The notes under the pieces were generated by a model. It worked only from the letters and a program-made list of their open reading frames with translations. It had not been told where the DNA came from and did no database searches. A DNA stretch of 64,000 bases, taken from Alicyclobacillus sp. SP_1 (GTDB lineage Bacteria; Bacillota; Bacilli; Alicyclobacillales; Alicyclobacillaceae). Of the stretch, positions 1 through 8,846 are shown piece by piece. Positions within the stretch are counted from its first letter, which is position 1; each line of letters opens with the position of its first letter. Both the position numbers and the translations under genes were made by a program. The stretch is from the NCBI RefSeq assembly GCF_024706985.1, contig NZ_JAMCCX010000083.1:61469-125468 (forward strand). Reading direction: 5' to 3'.

Positions 1-1154
1 CCTCCGTACATGACTTCCATTAAGTGGTAGTCGCGACCGTCCGCATCCGTTCCAGAGTAGATGAAATACGGACTCGTACCGTAACCGGCAGCCGGACTAT
101 TTTCCGGAGTGTTCAGCGACAAAGCTCCACTCAACACGTCGAATAGGCGACTCAGCACATGCGTCCGACAACCGAGAGCAGCCGGGAAGTTGGGACGGAG
201 CAGACTGCCTTCTGGGGTCGTGACGTGAAGTAAGTCGTAAAAACCATCATTGAACATGATGGCCGGGTCAAACACAGAAATGAGAAAGGCACCAATGAAC
301 ATTTTGAACATGGCGTCGCTGAGGTAGTAGCTGATGGGGCCTTGTGCCTGCGGATCGGTTCCCGTCCAGTCAAAGAAAGCTTGGTCTCCCTCTCGCCAGA
401 TGCTGAGCTTCATCTTAAAGGGTCCATTGCCGAGCCCATCGTCATCCACGTAATCTTCGAAAGACACGGGTTGCTCCGGTAAAAACCCTTGAATCAACTG
501 ACGCATCATGCGATTGGTGCGCGCAAGGAGTTCATCAAGGGCCTCTTGGTAAGTGTCTGGACCAAATCGTGCGCACAATTCCACGACTCGCTTCTCGGCA
601 GTGCGGCAAGCCGCAACAAGTGCCATCAGGTCGCTGTAATTTTCTAGAGGAGTCCGCGTGTTCGCTTGAATGATGCGCAGCACCGCGTCATTCAACTTGC
701 CTCGCTCATAGAGTTTGACAGGGGGAAAGCGCACCCCTTCACCAAAAATGGAGGTTGCCGTCACGGGCAAACTGGCCGGCACAGGACCACCCACGTCCAT
801 CACATGTCCAAACATCGAAGCGTATCCGACCAGGCGTGAGCTAAAAAAGATTGGGATGATAATCATCCAGTCGTTGATATGCGAGATAGACCCACCACAA
901 CTGTACGGGTCACTTAGAAAAATGACATCGCCTTCGGCCACTCCCTCGGGAAAGTGCGCAATGACTTCCGGCACATGCGACCCAAAGTTGCCAACCACCA
1001 TTTGACCGTGGACATCCGTAATCATCGGAAAACAGTCGTGTTGCTCCCGAATGACTGGAGACATCGCCGACCGAAACAGGGTCACATCCATTTCGTCTTT
1101 AATGTTTTTGAGCGCGTTCTCGACAATGTCCACCGTAATGGAATCCATCGCCAT
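1..1154 (-). CDS. hyuB: Hydantoinase B / N-methylhydantoinase beta-subunit family protein (3' end cut by window edge)
   Basis: About 384 codons are visible without a stop, from the ATG at 1154 running off the left edge; family members are about 500-700 residues, so the C-terminal part is missing. The ATG follows GGGAGGGA at a 5-nt spacing. The N-terminus matches HyuB/acetone carboxylase-alpha proteins: an early MDSITVDIVENALKNI stretch, SDPYSCGGSISHINDW with the characteristic histidine, and a later FDWTGTDPQAQGP segment. HyuB forms the partner subunit of HyuA in ATP-dependent ring opening of N-methylhydantoin, 5-oxoproline or related cyclic amides, in the cytoplasm. It is the last visible gene of a five-gene minus-strand operon. 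The exact substrate cannot be read from the sequence; the adjacent N-carbamoylsarcosine amidase-like gene favours a hydantoin-type compound. Confidence 0.88.
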   Translation of the reverse strand, partial: MAMDSITVDIVENALKNIKDEMDVTLFRSAMSPVIREQHDCFPMITDVHGQMVVGNFGSHVPEVIAHFPEGVAEGDVIFLSDPYSCGGSISHINDWMIIIPIFFSSRLVGYASMFGHVMDVGGPVPASLPVTATSIFGEGVRFPPVKLYERGKLNDAVLRIIQANTRTPLENYSDLMALVAACRTAEKRVVELCARFGPDTYQEALDELLARTNRMMRQLIQGFLPEQPVSFEDYVDDDGLGNGPFKMKLSIWREGDQAFFDWTGTDPQAQGPISYYLSDAMFKMFIGAFLISVFDPAIMFNDGFYDLLHVTTPEGSLLRPNFPAALGCRTHVLSRLFDVLSGALSLNTPENSPAAGYGTSPYFIYSGTDADGRDYHLMEVMYG

Positions 1155-1218
1155 GCCAATCCCTCCCACACATATTGTCAACTCACTCCATCTGTAGCAC
1201 TGTTGGCACTGTCTTCTC

Positions 1219-3279
1219 CTATTCCACGACGGTCGATACCGGGGTTATCACCAAGTTACTCAACACGTCCACCGTTGCCACAAACCCCGGAAGCACCAGT
1301 GTCGTACTGTCCTTCTGGATGACGATGGCAGGCCCCTCCACTTGGTTCCCAGGTACTAAGCGCGCCCTATCGTACAGTGGTGTACGCCGAAATTCTCCGT
1401 CGAAGTATGCTTCGTGCTCCGCATCCACCAGAGCGTGAGATGCATCCTCGTCCGACAGTGCAAGCATCGGCGCTACCGGAGATGTCACCTTTCCGACCGC
1501 CACAGCTCGCAAATTGACCACTTCGAGTTCCATGTCCATTTTGAATCCGTAGGTACGCTCGTGAATCTCGTCAAACATTTGCTTGAGCACGCCAAGCCCT
1601 TCTTGCTGTAACATATCAACCGAAACCTGCAGCGGAATTTCAAAGCCTTGCCGGAAGTAGCGTACATCCACCTCGTGTGTCACGGAGCGCAGAGCTTTGG
1701 CCACCTGCTCCGCCTCCAGCCATCGCTCTGCCTCTTCGGACAGCGCCTTCAACTCTGCAATGAACGTCTCGAGATGCATTTGGCTCTGCGTTTGAATAAA
1801 AGTACGAGAAAACTCATTTCGCACATCCGACTCCAAGAATCCGAGCGCGGAGAGCACTCCAGGAGTGGGCGGAATGACCACTGGGTACGATCCCGCTAGA
1901 TTCGCGAGGGCATTTGCATGCAGCGGTCCCGCTCCGCCCAATGCCAGCAAAGCAAACTGACGTGGGTCGTACCCTTTCTCCACAGACACGACTCGCAGTG
2001 CTCCGTACATGTTCTCATTGACGATATCGTAGATGCCTTTGGCGGCACGGTACACGTCAATGCCGAGTTTTTCAGAAATGCGGAGTACAGAAGTCTTCGC
2101 CGCCTCAGGGTCCAACTTCATTTCTCCGCCGACGAGACTCGGCGGTAGATAGCCGAGTAGCACATTGGCATCCGTAACCGTCGGTTCCTCGCCTCCCCGG
2201 CCATAACATGCGGGGCCAGGCACAGCACCGGCACTTTGCGGCCCAACTCGAAGCGCTCCCGTCAGCGGTACATGCGCGAAGGAACCGCCCCCGGCCCCAA
2301 TGCTCACCACCTCTAGGCTGGGTGATTTGACGGGAAACACGCCGACTTTCGTTTCCCTTGAAACGCGCGGCTGCCCGTCATACGTCAAAGCCACGTCCGT
2401 GGAAGTACCACCCATATCGAAAGAAATAACATTTCGAAATCCCGTTCTTGTGCCGATAGAAGCCGCCGCTGTGACCCCACCGGAGGGACCAGAGAGCATG
2501 GTGTGCACTGGCCTCTCGCTTGCTGCAGCTACGCTCATCAGCCCTCCGTCGGAGCGAACGATGCTCACCCGGCTGCCGAGTCCTTCGCTCTGCAAATGCG
2601 CTTCCACGTTCCGCAAATAGCGCTGCATCACCGGGCGGACGTATGCATTCATGACCGTCGTCAAAGTCCGTTCGTATTCTCGAAACTCCGGCAGAATCTC
2701 GTAAGAAATGGAGACCGGAATATTTGCGTCAATCTCGAACGCGATGCTTCGAATCCGCTGCTCATGTTGCGGGTTGGCATAAGAGTTCAAGAGGCTGACG
2801 GTCAAACTCTCTACTCCGGCGTCATACAATTCGGAAATTTGTTCACGCACCGACGCCTCGTCGAGCGCGACGTGAACTTCCCCGCGCGCCGTCATTCGTT
2901 CTTTTGCGCCCCTCGTGAGTTCCAAATCTGCCAGCGGATCAGGCTTCAAAAATGCTATCCACGCGGTGACGGGCGCTGGCGTCCACGAGCGCGCCACATG
3001 CAGAATTTGTTCGAATCCAGCCGTGGTGATGAGTCCCACTTTCGCACCTTTGCCTTCTAACACGGCATTCGTCGCCACGGTCATACCGTGCACGATGGTG
3101 CGGATGTCGGAGACGTTCACATGGGCTTCCGCACAAATCTTGAGAATGCCCGCCAGTAGCCCGCGAGACTGGTCTTCCGGTGTGGATGGCACTTTTGTAG
3201 CGACAATTTGACCACTCTGTTCATCTTGCAGTACGACATCCGTAAAAGTTCCGCCTACGTCCACCGCCAAACGATACAT
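1219..3279 (-). CDS. hyuA: Hydantoinase A / N-methylhydantoinase alpha-subunit family protein
   Basis: The 686-residue product is full length for HyuA. An actin/hexokinase-like phosphate-binding motif DVGGTFTDVVL is at residues 7-17 and a second ATP-binding segment SFDMGGTSTDVAL lies near residue 290, followed by GAGGGS. HyuA is expected to bind ATP and act with HyuB to open a cyclic amide ring. The ATG at 3279 directly abuts the stop of the upstream amidase-like gene (TGA at 3280-3282), with AGGAGGG as ribosome binding site inside that gene's end, so the two are translationally coupled. HyuB follows after a short gap of about 65 bp. Family assignment is firm; the choice between N-methylhydantoin, 5-oxoproline and another lactam is not settled by sequence. 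Confidence 0.92.
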   Translation of the reverse strand: MYRLAVDVGGTFTDVVLQDEQSGQIVATKVPSTPEDQSRGLLAGILKICAEAHVNVSDIRTIVHGMTVATNAVLEGKGAKVGLITTAGFEQILHVARSWTPAPVTAWIAFLKPDPLADLELTRGAKERMTARGEVHVALDEASVREQISELYDAGVESLTVSLLNSYANPQHEQRIRSIAFEIDANIPVSISYEILPEFREYERTLTTVMNAYVRPVMQRYLRNVEAHLQSEGLGSRVSIVRSDGGLMSVAAASERPVHTMLSGPSGGVTAAASIGTRTGFRNVISFDMGGTSTDVALTYDGQPRVSRETKVGVFPVKSPSLEVVSIGAGGGSFAHVPLTGALRVGPQSAGAVPGPACYGRGGEEPTVTDANVLLGYLPPSLVGGEMKLDPEAAKTSVLRISEKLGIDVYRAAKGIYDIVNENMYGALRVVSVEKGYDPRQFALLALGGAGPLHANALANLAGSYPVVIPPTPGVLSALGFLESDVRNEFSRTFIQTQSQMHLETFIAELKALSEEAERWLEAEQVAKALRSVTHEVDVRYFRQGFEIPLQVSVDMLQQEGLGVLKQMFDEIHERTYGFKMDMELEVVNLRAVAVGKVTSPVAPMLALSDEDASHALVDAEHEAYFDGEFRRTPLYDRARLVPGNQVEGPAIVIQKDSTTLVLPGFVATVDVLSNLVITPVSTVVE

Positions 3280-3948
3280 TCAAAAGTCCCTCCTCATGTC
3301 CCCATTCGATGTTTTCAATCCGTCTTCGTCTCTTTGTCGATAGACCTCCATGACCTGGACGGAGGACACGACATCTGCGTATTTTTGTGCTAGATCGAAC
3401 AGATTGGCCGCATGAGCAGACGGCGTTCTGTCTCCTACGCAATCGCTCGCTACCACCACACGGTAGCCATATTGCAGGGCGTCCACTGCCGTGGCCCGAA
3501 CGCATCCGGACGTTGTGCATCCTGTCACAAGGACAGTATCCACACGGGTGCGAGAGAGCATGGAAGCGAGGGGCGTTCCGAAGAATGCACTGGCAAATTT
3601 CTTCACCACCAGTGGCTCCGAGTCGGGACGCCGCTGAAGACGCTCATCTAACTGCGTCAGTGCGCTACCTTTGACCAACTGCTTCAAAGCCGGCACTTTC
3701 TCCAGAAAATATCCCCCATCCAAAAAATGTGACTCGTATTCAACCGTCGTGAAAAAAATGGGCCAGCCCCTCTCGCGTGCGAACTCGAGCAGACGCAGAG
3801 TAGCCTCAAGTTCAGACGCGTAGTCGCTCGATAAGTCAGACCCCGGTTGGGTAAACGCTCGGGTGAAGTCGACCACAACCACAGCTGGATGTTGACCATA
3901 CCCAGAACTGCCTGCAAACCCAGGAGTGCCAGAAGTGTTATCAGACAT
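3280..3948 (-). CDS. Isochorismatase-family cysteine hydrolase, N-carbamoylsarcosine amidase-like
   Basis: A 222-residue isochorismatase-fold hydrolase. The three expected catalytic positions are visible: Asp in VVVVDFTRAF (near residue 27), Lys in VVKKFASAFFG, and the nucleophilic Cys in TGCTTSGCVRATAVDA. The TSGCVR context is that of the N-carbamoylsarcosine amidase / maleamate amidase branch. Such an enzyme would hydrolyse a carbamoyl or amide bond and release ammonia. The ATG at 3948 overlaps the end of the HMG-CoA lyase-like gene by 8 bp and has AGGAG seven bases upstream. Placed just before hyuA/hyuB it suggests the step after ring opening (for example N-carbamoylsarcosine to sarcosine), but that is inference from context. 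Confidence 0.82.
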   Translation of the reverse strand: MSDNTSGTPGFAGSSGYGQHPAVVVVDFTRAFTQPGSDLSSDYASELEATLRLLEFARERGWPIFFTTVEYESHFLDGGYFLEKVPALKQLVKGSALTQLDERLQRRPDSEPLVVKKFASAFFGTPLASMLSRTRVDTVLVTGCTTSGCVRATAVDALQYGYRVVVASDCVGDRTPSAHAANLFDLAQKYADVVSSVQVMEVYRQRDEDGLKTSNGDMRRDF

Positions 3949-4882
3949 GGGACGACTCCTCTCTTGGCGCCTCTCGTCCGTTGGCTCGCTCGGTAGGCCC
4001 TGCTCGCCACACGTATCCAGGAAGTTCGTGTTCCACTTTGGATGTCACCCATGACGCGAGGCTGAGCAATCGATCTAGGTCGATCCCGGTAGACACATCC
4101 ATCTGCTCAAACATATGGACCACGTCTTCCGTGCACACATTGCCCACGGAGAGCGGAGCAAAGGGGCAACCCCCGAGACCGCCAAACGATGCGTCGAATC
4201 GACGTGCGCCAGCCACATAGCCAGCGTATACATTGGCCATACCAAGCCCTCTGGTATTATGAAAATGAAGGCCCGGCAACTGTCCAAATTTTTTTTGAAA
4301 GACGGTACATGCTCTCTCCACCTGAGCCGGATGTGCCATGCCTGTGGTATCGGCGAGAGTGACCCTGCTGACTCCAACTGCGAGCAAGCGTTCCGTCACA
4401 TCCCAGACGGTATTAGTCTCTATCTCTCCCTCAAACGGACACCCAAAAGCAGTACCGAGAGTTGCCTCGACAGTCAGTCCTGAGGATACGGCTTCTCGCG
4501 CCAGAGGAAGTAGCTCGGCAAGAGCTTCGTCTCGTCCCTTGCCAGCATTTTTGCGCTGGAATGTGTCTGAGACGGCAACAACCACATTGACGGTATCCAA
4601 CTGTGTAGCCAGGGCTCTCTGCAGCCCAGTCGCGTTCAGTACCAAACCGACGTACTCCACGCCGCTCCGGCGAACTAGGTTTTCCATGACCTCTTCCGCA
4701 CCGGCCATCTGTGGCACGACTTTGGAACTCACAAACGACACTGCTTCCACGCTTTGAATTCCACAATCGGTCAGTTTGCGAATAAACTCTGCGCGGTCGA
4801 CGGTCGTCCAGTGAAGTCGCTCATTTTGCAGCCCGTCTCGGGGCCCGACTTCCCTGATGAACACCTTCTCCAACGGTTTCAC
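3941..4882 (-). CDS. Hydroxymethylglutaryl-CoA lyase family protein
   Basis: This 313-residue TIM-barrel lyase has the DRE-TIM signature: REVGPRDGLQNE at the N-terminus with the metal-binding Asp and catalytic Arg, LADTTGMAHP in the middle, LHFHNTRGLGMANVYAG, and the glycine-rich GLGGCPFAP with the conserved Cys. The family cleaves 3-hydroxy-3-methylglutaryl-CoA to acetoacetate and acetyl-CoA; close relatives cleave citramalyl-CoA-like substrates. A GTG at 4882 is possible, but GGGGAGG is almost on top of it; a TTG at 4873 has a better 10-nt spacing and keeps the whole motif. It lies between the CoA-transferase and the amidase genes, so the CoA thioester made by the first is the likely substrate of this one. 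Confidence 0.87.
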   Translation of the reverse strand: MKPLEKVFIREVGPRDGLQNERLHWTTVDRAEFIRKLTDCGIQSVEAVSFVSSKVVPQMAGAEEVMENLVRRSGVEYVGLVLNATGLQRALATQLDTVNVVVAVSDTFQRKNAGKGRDEALAELLPLAREAVSSGLTVEATLGTAFGCPFEGEIETNTVWDVTERLLAVGVSRVTLADTTGMAHPAQVERACTVFQKKFGQLPGLHFHNTRGLGMANVYAGYVAGARRFDASFGGLGGCPFAPLSVGNVCTEDVVHMFEQMDVSTGIDLDRLLSLASWVTSKVEHELPGYVWRAGPTERANGREAPREESSHV

Positions 4883-4904
4883 ACCTCCCCACCTCGTCGC
4901 TCTA

Positions 4905-4949
4905 CTTCCCGCTAAACAATGCCTTCCCGCTAAACAATGCCTTCCCGCT
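4905..4949. repeat. 18-bp tandem repeat, 2.5 copies, spanning a stop codon
   Basis: CTTCCCGCTAAACAATGC occurs perfectly at 4905-4922 and 4923-4940, and its first nine bases again at 4941-4949. Read on the minus strand it repeats the last codons of the CoA-transferase gene including the TAG stop, in frame. Confidence 0.95.
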
Positions 4950-6129
4950 TCAACTCCTCTAGGAACGTCTCTGAGTAGCCGAGCAACTGACCATAAATTT
5001 CGTCATTGTGCGAACCCATGATGGTTGGACCAAGCCACTTGACTTCCCCCGGTGTTCGACTCAACTTTGGCACAATGCCGGGTAGTTTAAACGCTCCGAA
5101 TTTCTCGTGCTGCATCGACAAAATCATGTCCCGCGCCAAGTAGTGAGGGTCTTCAAGAATATCCTTGGCGCTATAAATTTTCCCGGCTGGAACGCCGTAC
5201 TGCTCGAGGGTCGACAGCACGTGTTCGCTCTCATGCTCTCTGGTCCACTCTTCAATGATTTGGTCCAATACTTCCATGTTCGCCCCGCGTGCACCATGAG
5301 TCGAAAATCGCTCATCCTCGGCCAATTCTGGCCTGTTCATGGCAGCAGCTAATCTGCGAAAGACGGTGTCCGCATTCGCTCCCATGACAATGTACTTTCC
5401 ATCCTTCGTTGCGTAGATGTTCGCCGGTGCCACACCCGGCAGAACATTGCCTGTCCGTTCGCGAATGTATCCCGTCAAATCGTATTCGGGAACAAGACCC
5501 TCCATCAGTGCAAATACCGCTTCGTAAATGGCTGTGTCGACGACCTGGCCTCGCCCAGACCGATGCCGCTCCTCCAATGCAGTCAGGCACCCAATCGTCG
5601 AAAAGAGGGCTGCGAGTGAGTCGCCAATGCTGATGCCAACGCGAGTGGGGGGCCGGTCTGGATATCCAGTGACGTAGCGGATGCCCCCCATGGCTTCACC
5701 CACGCTACCAAAACCAGCCCGCTCGCTGTATGGCCCGGTCTGTCCAAATCCGCTGGTTCTCAGGAGAATGACGCGGGGATTCACCTCAGCCAAAGCATCG
5801 TATGACAGTCCCCACTTCTCAAGCGTTCCTGGCCTGAAATTTTCCAGGACGACGTCCGCGTGGCGAACCAAATCAAGGAAAACTTGTTGTCCCGCCGCTT
5901 CCCGCAAATTCAGAGTGACACATTTTTTATTGCGCGACTGAATGGGCCAGAGCAATCCGTCGCCATCCACTTGCTGCCCCCATCTGCGCATCGGATCTTC
6001 TCGGTCCGGAGGCTCAATTTTAATGACTTCCGCGCCAAAATCGGCAAGAAATCTCCCGGTGAGCGGGCCAGCAAGCAGGGTTCCTATCTCCAGAACCCGA
6101 ATGTTCTCCAGTGCACCGGTCAAGGTCAT
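4930..6129 (-). CDS. CaiB/BaiF family III CoA-transferase
   Basis: The 399-residue product has the family III pattern: RVLEIGTLLAGPLTGRFLADFGAEVIKIEPP near the N-terminus, then NKKCVTLNLR, then VVLENFRPGTLEKWGLSYD carrying the conserved catalytic-type Asp region upstream, and a RPPTRVGISIGDSLAALF segment. The family moves CoA between carboxylic acids. It opens a minus-strand operon, followed by the HMG-CoA lyase-like gene. By analogy with mammalian SUGCT, which makes 3-hydroxy-3-methylglutaryl-CoA and glutaryl-CoA, this pair could activate and cleave a free branched dicarboxylate; this is inference. The ATG at 6129 sits right behind GGGAGG, while a TTG at 6123 would have more usual spacing. 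The stop codon lies in an 18-bp tandem repeat. Confidence 0.88.
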   Translation of the reverse strand: MTLTGALENIRVLEIGTLLAGPLTGRFLADFGAEVIKIEPPDREDPMRRWGQQVDGDGLLWPIQSRNKKCVTLNLREAAGQQVFLDLVRHADVVLENFRPGTLEKWGLSYDALAEVNPRVILLRTSGFGQTGPYSERAGFGSVGEAMGGIRYVTGYPDRPPTRVGISIGDSLAALFSTIGCLTALEERHRSGRGQVVDTAIYEAVFALMEGLVPEYDLTGYIRERTGNVLPGVAPANIYATKDGKYIVMGANADTVFRRLAAAMNRPELAEDERFSTHGARGANMEVLDQIIEEWTREHESEHVLSTLEQYGVPAGKIYSAKDILEDPHYLARDMILSMQHEKFGAFKLPGIVPKLSRTPGEVKWLGPTIMGSHNDEIYGQLLGYSETFLEELKREGIV

Positions 6130-6163
6130 CCTCCCTTTCTTGTCTCACGGTGCAAATTAGCCT

Positions 6164-6179
6164 TGATTGTATACAATCA
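6164..6179. promoter_or_regulatory. GntR-type operator palindrome, catabolic-operon side
   Basis: TGATTGTATACAATCA is a perfect 16-bp palindrome 35-50 bp upstream of the CoA-transferase start. Its core TTGTATACAA is repeated at 6294-6303 and is a typical FCD-type GntR binding sequence. Seen: the palindrome and its repetition. Inferred: binding by the divergent GntR protein. Confidence 0.7.
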
Positions 6180-6293
6180 TATCATTATGCCTATTTTCAG
6201 AAAAGAGAACATAGCTACCGAATTTTAAAAAAGCCGGCATATCGAGAATTTATTGCACTGTTGTAAAAGAGGGAGCGTATCTTCGGGTTTCTT

Positions 6294-6303
6294 TTGTATA
6301 CAA
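6294..6303. promoter_or_regulatory. GntR-type operator palindrome, regulator side
   Basis: TTGTATACAA, a perfect 10-bp palindrome identical to the core at 6164-6179, lies about 33-42 bp before the probable GntR start. Autoregulation is the natural reading. Confidence 0.65.
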
Positions 6304-6335
6304 TGAAGCAGATCTATACCGATAGGGGAATGCGT

Positions 6336-7001
6336 ATGAATGCGTACGAACAGCTGAGAAGTGATATTTTATGCGGAAATTTAAAGCCTGGGGAAAGATT
6401 GCTCGAAGAACAACTCGCGCTTCGACTTCAAATGAGTCGAACGCCCATTCGCGAGGCTATCCGTCGTCTTACATCGGAAGGATTGCTCATCCATGCCCAA
6501 AATCGAGGGGTTACCGTCCGCACGTATCTACCAGACCACGTTCGCGATGCTTACAACCTGCGGGCGCAGGTCGAATCTTATGCCGCAGCATTGGCAGCCG
6601 GACAGGCGTGTCATGCCCCCGAAAGCCTCATGCGGCTTTCGGAAGCCAATAAAGAGTGCGAAGAGATGGCGGACCGAATACTGCATCAAAAGTCGGACGA
6701 AAACGTCTTGGCGATGGTCGAAGCCAATCGCAAGTTCCATCACCAGATGGCAACGCTGTCGGGCAATCAGTACATTTTGGAATTTTTACAGACCGTCATG
6801 GCCCTGCCTGTCACATACAACGGTTTTTATTGGTTTAGCGAAAATGAACTGCGAGAGTCCGTCCAGCAACACCGCATGCTGTTTCAAGCCATCAGCAACG
6901 GTGACGCGGAAGCCGCCCGCGCCATCATGGCTTCGCATATATATCACGGGCGGGACGGCGTGCTGCAACACATCGCCGACGCACCCTCCTCAACATCGTA
7001 A
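6336..7001 (+). CDS. GntR family (FadR/FCD subfamily) transcriptional regulator
   Basis: From the ATG at 6336 the product is 221 residues: an N-terminal winged helix-turn-helix (YEQLRSDILCGNLKPGERLLEE, then QMSRTPIREAIRRLTSEGLL) and an all-helical FCD effector domain with metal-type ligands including NRKFHHQMATLSGN and a C-terminal MASHIYHGRDGV histidine. The reading frame is open back to 6294, but the TTG there is part of the TTGTATACAA operator; the ATG at 6336 has AGGGG seven bases upstream, so it is preferred. The gene is divergent from the CoA-transferase/hydantoinase operon with matching palindromes on both sides, so it very likely controls that operon and itself, with an organic acid pathway intermediate as effector. 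Confidence 0.9.
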   Translation: MNAYEQLRSDILCGNLKPGERLLEEQLALRLQMSRTPIREAIRRLTSEGLLIHAQNRGVTVRTYLPDHVRDAYNLRAQVESYAAALAAGQACHAPESLMRLSEANKECEEMADRILHQKSDENVLAMVEANRKFHHQMATLSGNQYILEFLQTVMALPVTYNGFYWFSENELRESVQQHRMLFQAISNGDAEAARAIMASHIYHGRDGVLQHIADAPSSTS

Positions 7002-7030
7002 TCCATCCGCAACAGGCGTGTGAAATCTCT

Positions 7031-7858
7031 CTAGAAATATAGGTTAAAGCTCGCCATCACGGCCACGATTGCACCAACGCCAATGCAATACCAGGCAAAC
7101 GGTCGAAGCGCCTTGACTTCATGGGTACGAAAGTATCGCATCAAAAACGCCGTGGAGAGAAAGGCCACGATTCCAGCGAGCAGTCCACCCACCAAGCCTA
7201 GGTGAAGCATCTGTGTCGAGTGGCTCTTGAGTATTTTCGGAACTTCCAAAATGCCCGCGCCTGCAATGATGGGCGTAGCCAGCAGGAACGAAAAGCGCGC
7301 CGACTCTTCATAGGAAAGTCCCGTGCCGAGACCCGCGGTCATCGTGATGCCCGACCTGGAGAAGCCCGGGATGAGCGCAAATGCTTGCACCAGGCCGATA
7401 AAGAAGCTCTGCACATAAGAGATTTGGGGCACCTCTTTGGTCGTGCGACGGCGACGCAGACGGTCTGCTAAGAAAAGAACAAATCCGTTGACAATGAGGA
7501 AAAGCGAGGCCGACAGAGCGTTTGGGAAGAGCTCTTCAAATTTGTGCTGCAGTAATTTCCCGACAATCGCCGCAGGTATCGTGGCGACTACGATGAGCCC
7601 GAGAATGCGCCGCTCCCGTGGCTTCTTCAGCCACAGAGAGGAAATCAAGTCTACCCAGTCACGCCAGAAGTAAATCAAGAGCGCCAGTGCCGTACCCAGA
7701 TGAAGCATCACGATGAACGGAAGAAACACTTTTGAGCCCGAAATGTGAGTCCAGTGAAACAGGTACGGCAAGATAACCGCGTGGCCCACGCTGCTGATGG
7801 GAAACAACTCAGTAATTCCTTGCACCAGCGCGTAGATGTAAATTTGCGAGGCGTGCAT
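7031..7858 (-). CDS. uppP: Undecaprenyl-diphosphate phosphatase
   Basis: The 275-residue integral membrane protein has both diagnostic BacA/UppP motifs: QGITELFPISSVGHAVILP near the N-terminus and IPGFSRSGITMTAGL around residue 160, with about eight hydrophobic segments. It dephosphorylates undecaprenyl diphosphate at the membrane to recycle the lipid carrier for peptidoglycan and wall polymers, and gives bacitracin tolerance in relatives. It is convergent with the GntR gene 29 bp away and appears to be a single-gene unit. Confidence 0.95.
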   Translation of the reverse strand: MHASQIYIYALVQGITELFPISSVGHAVILPYLFHWTHISGSKVFLPFIVMLHLGTALALLIYFWRDWVDLISSLWLKKPRERRILGLIVVATIPAAIVGKLLQHKFEELFPNALSASLFLIVNGFVLFLADRLRRRRTTKEVPQISYVQSFFIGLVQAFALIPGFSRSGITMTAGLGTGLSYEESARFSFLLATPIIAGAGILEVPKILKSHSTQMLHLGLVGGLLAGIVAFLSTAFLMRYFRTHEVKALRPFAWYCIGVGAIVAVMASFNLYF

Positions 7859-7959
7859 GAAGATAAGCTCATCCTTTCGATAGAAACCGCAGTGTGAGAC
7901 AGTCCGTGTGGACAGACCGCTTGCCAGTGATTATAGCGAATGGAGGCAAGTTCTGTCGA

Positions 7960-8742
7960 TTACGAGAATTTCCATGCTGTCAAAGCGAGCGACCCAAATT
8001 CGTCGAAGCGGACCATTTGCTGTGCGCGGCGCCCCCCGTCAGCACTACCCATCGCGAGCAGCAGTGGAATAAAATGCTCATTGCGCGGAACCGCCCGCTT
8101 CGCATGCGGTCCTCGGTCCTCGTAGTCAAAGAGCGACTCCATGTCCCATGCCGTAACTTTTTCTCCAAGCCAACTCTCCCACTCCTCAACCCATGGCGCC
8201 GATTGACCTTGCGGCATATCCCACGACAGCGCACGAAGATTATGCGTCGTTCCTCCGCTTCCAATAATCAGGATGCCATCGTTTCGCAGCGGTTCGAGAA
8301 TTGTGCCGATAGCATACTGCGCGGCGTTGCTCAGATGCGGATTGACGGAGAGCTGAACCACAGGAATATCCGCCTCTGGGTACATTAAGCGAAGAACTGT
8401 CCAGGCACCGTGATCGAGCCCACGGGACGTCTGCGGAGCGGCTTCCACACCTGCGGTCCGAAACGCCTGCACAATCCGGTCTGCCAGTTGCACGTCGCCT
8501 TTCGCCGGATATTGAATGCGATATAACTCCTGAGGGAATCCGACAAAGTCGTACAGGGTTGTGTACGTTGAGACGCTGGACACAAGTTGTTTCTGCGATT
8601 CAAAGTGAGCCGTAAAAAGGACAATCGCTGTCGGTCGTGAAATCTCCTCAGACAGGCGATTCTGCAAAAAATCTGTGTATGGATTGTGTTCTAGGACTAA
8701 AGTCGGGGCGCCATGAGCGAGAAAAAGAGAGGGTTGCTTCAT
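7960..8742 (-). CDS. Extradiol aromatic ring-opening dioxygenase, DODA/YgiD type
   Basis: The 260-residue protein has the class III extradiol dioxygenase (LigB-like) pattern: SLFLAHGAPTLVLEHN at the N-terminus with a metal-binding His, FTAHFESQ, RGLDHGAWTVLRLMYPEADIPVVQLS with further His ligands, and a C-terminal HFIPLLLAMGSADGG. Homologues are 4,5-DOPA dioxygenase-like non-heme iron or zinc enzymes; many bacterial members have no known physiological substrate. It is divergently transcribed from the DinB gene across about 100 bp. No other catechol-degradation genes are nearby, so the substrate is unassigned. Confidence 0.88.
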   Translation of the reverse strand: MKQPSLFLAHGAPTLVLEHNPYTDFLQNRLSEEISRPTAIVLFTAHFESQKQLVSSVSTYTTLYDFVGFPQELYRIQYPAKGDVQLADRIVQAFRTAGVEAAPQTSRGLDHGAWTVLRLMYPEADIPVVQLSVNPHLSNAAQYAIGTILEPLRNDGILIIGSGGTTHNLRALSWDMPQGQSAPWVEEWESWLGEKVTAWDMESLFDYEDRGPHAKRAVPRNEHFIPLLLAMGSADGGRRAQQMVRFDEFGSLALTAWKFS

Positions 8743-8846
8743 TAAATATAGTCACATCCTATTTTATAGTTTATTCGATTATATCACAGGACTTTGGTTT
8801 GTGGTATTCTGAGATAGCAAGCAAATTGACTTGAGGGGGAAACACC

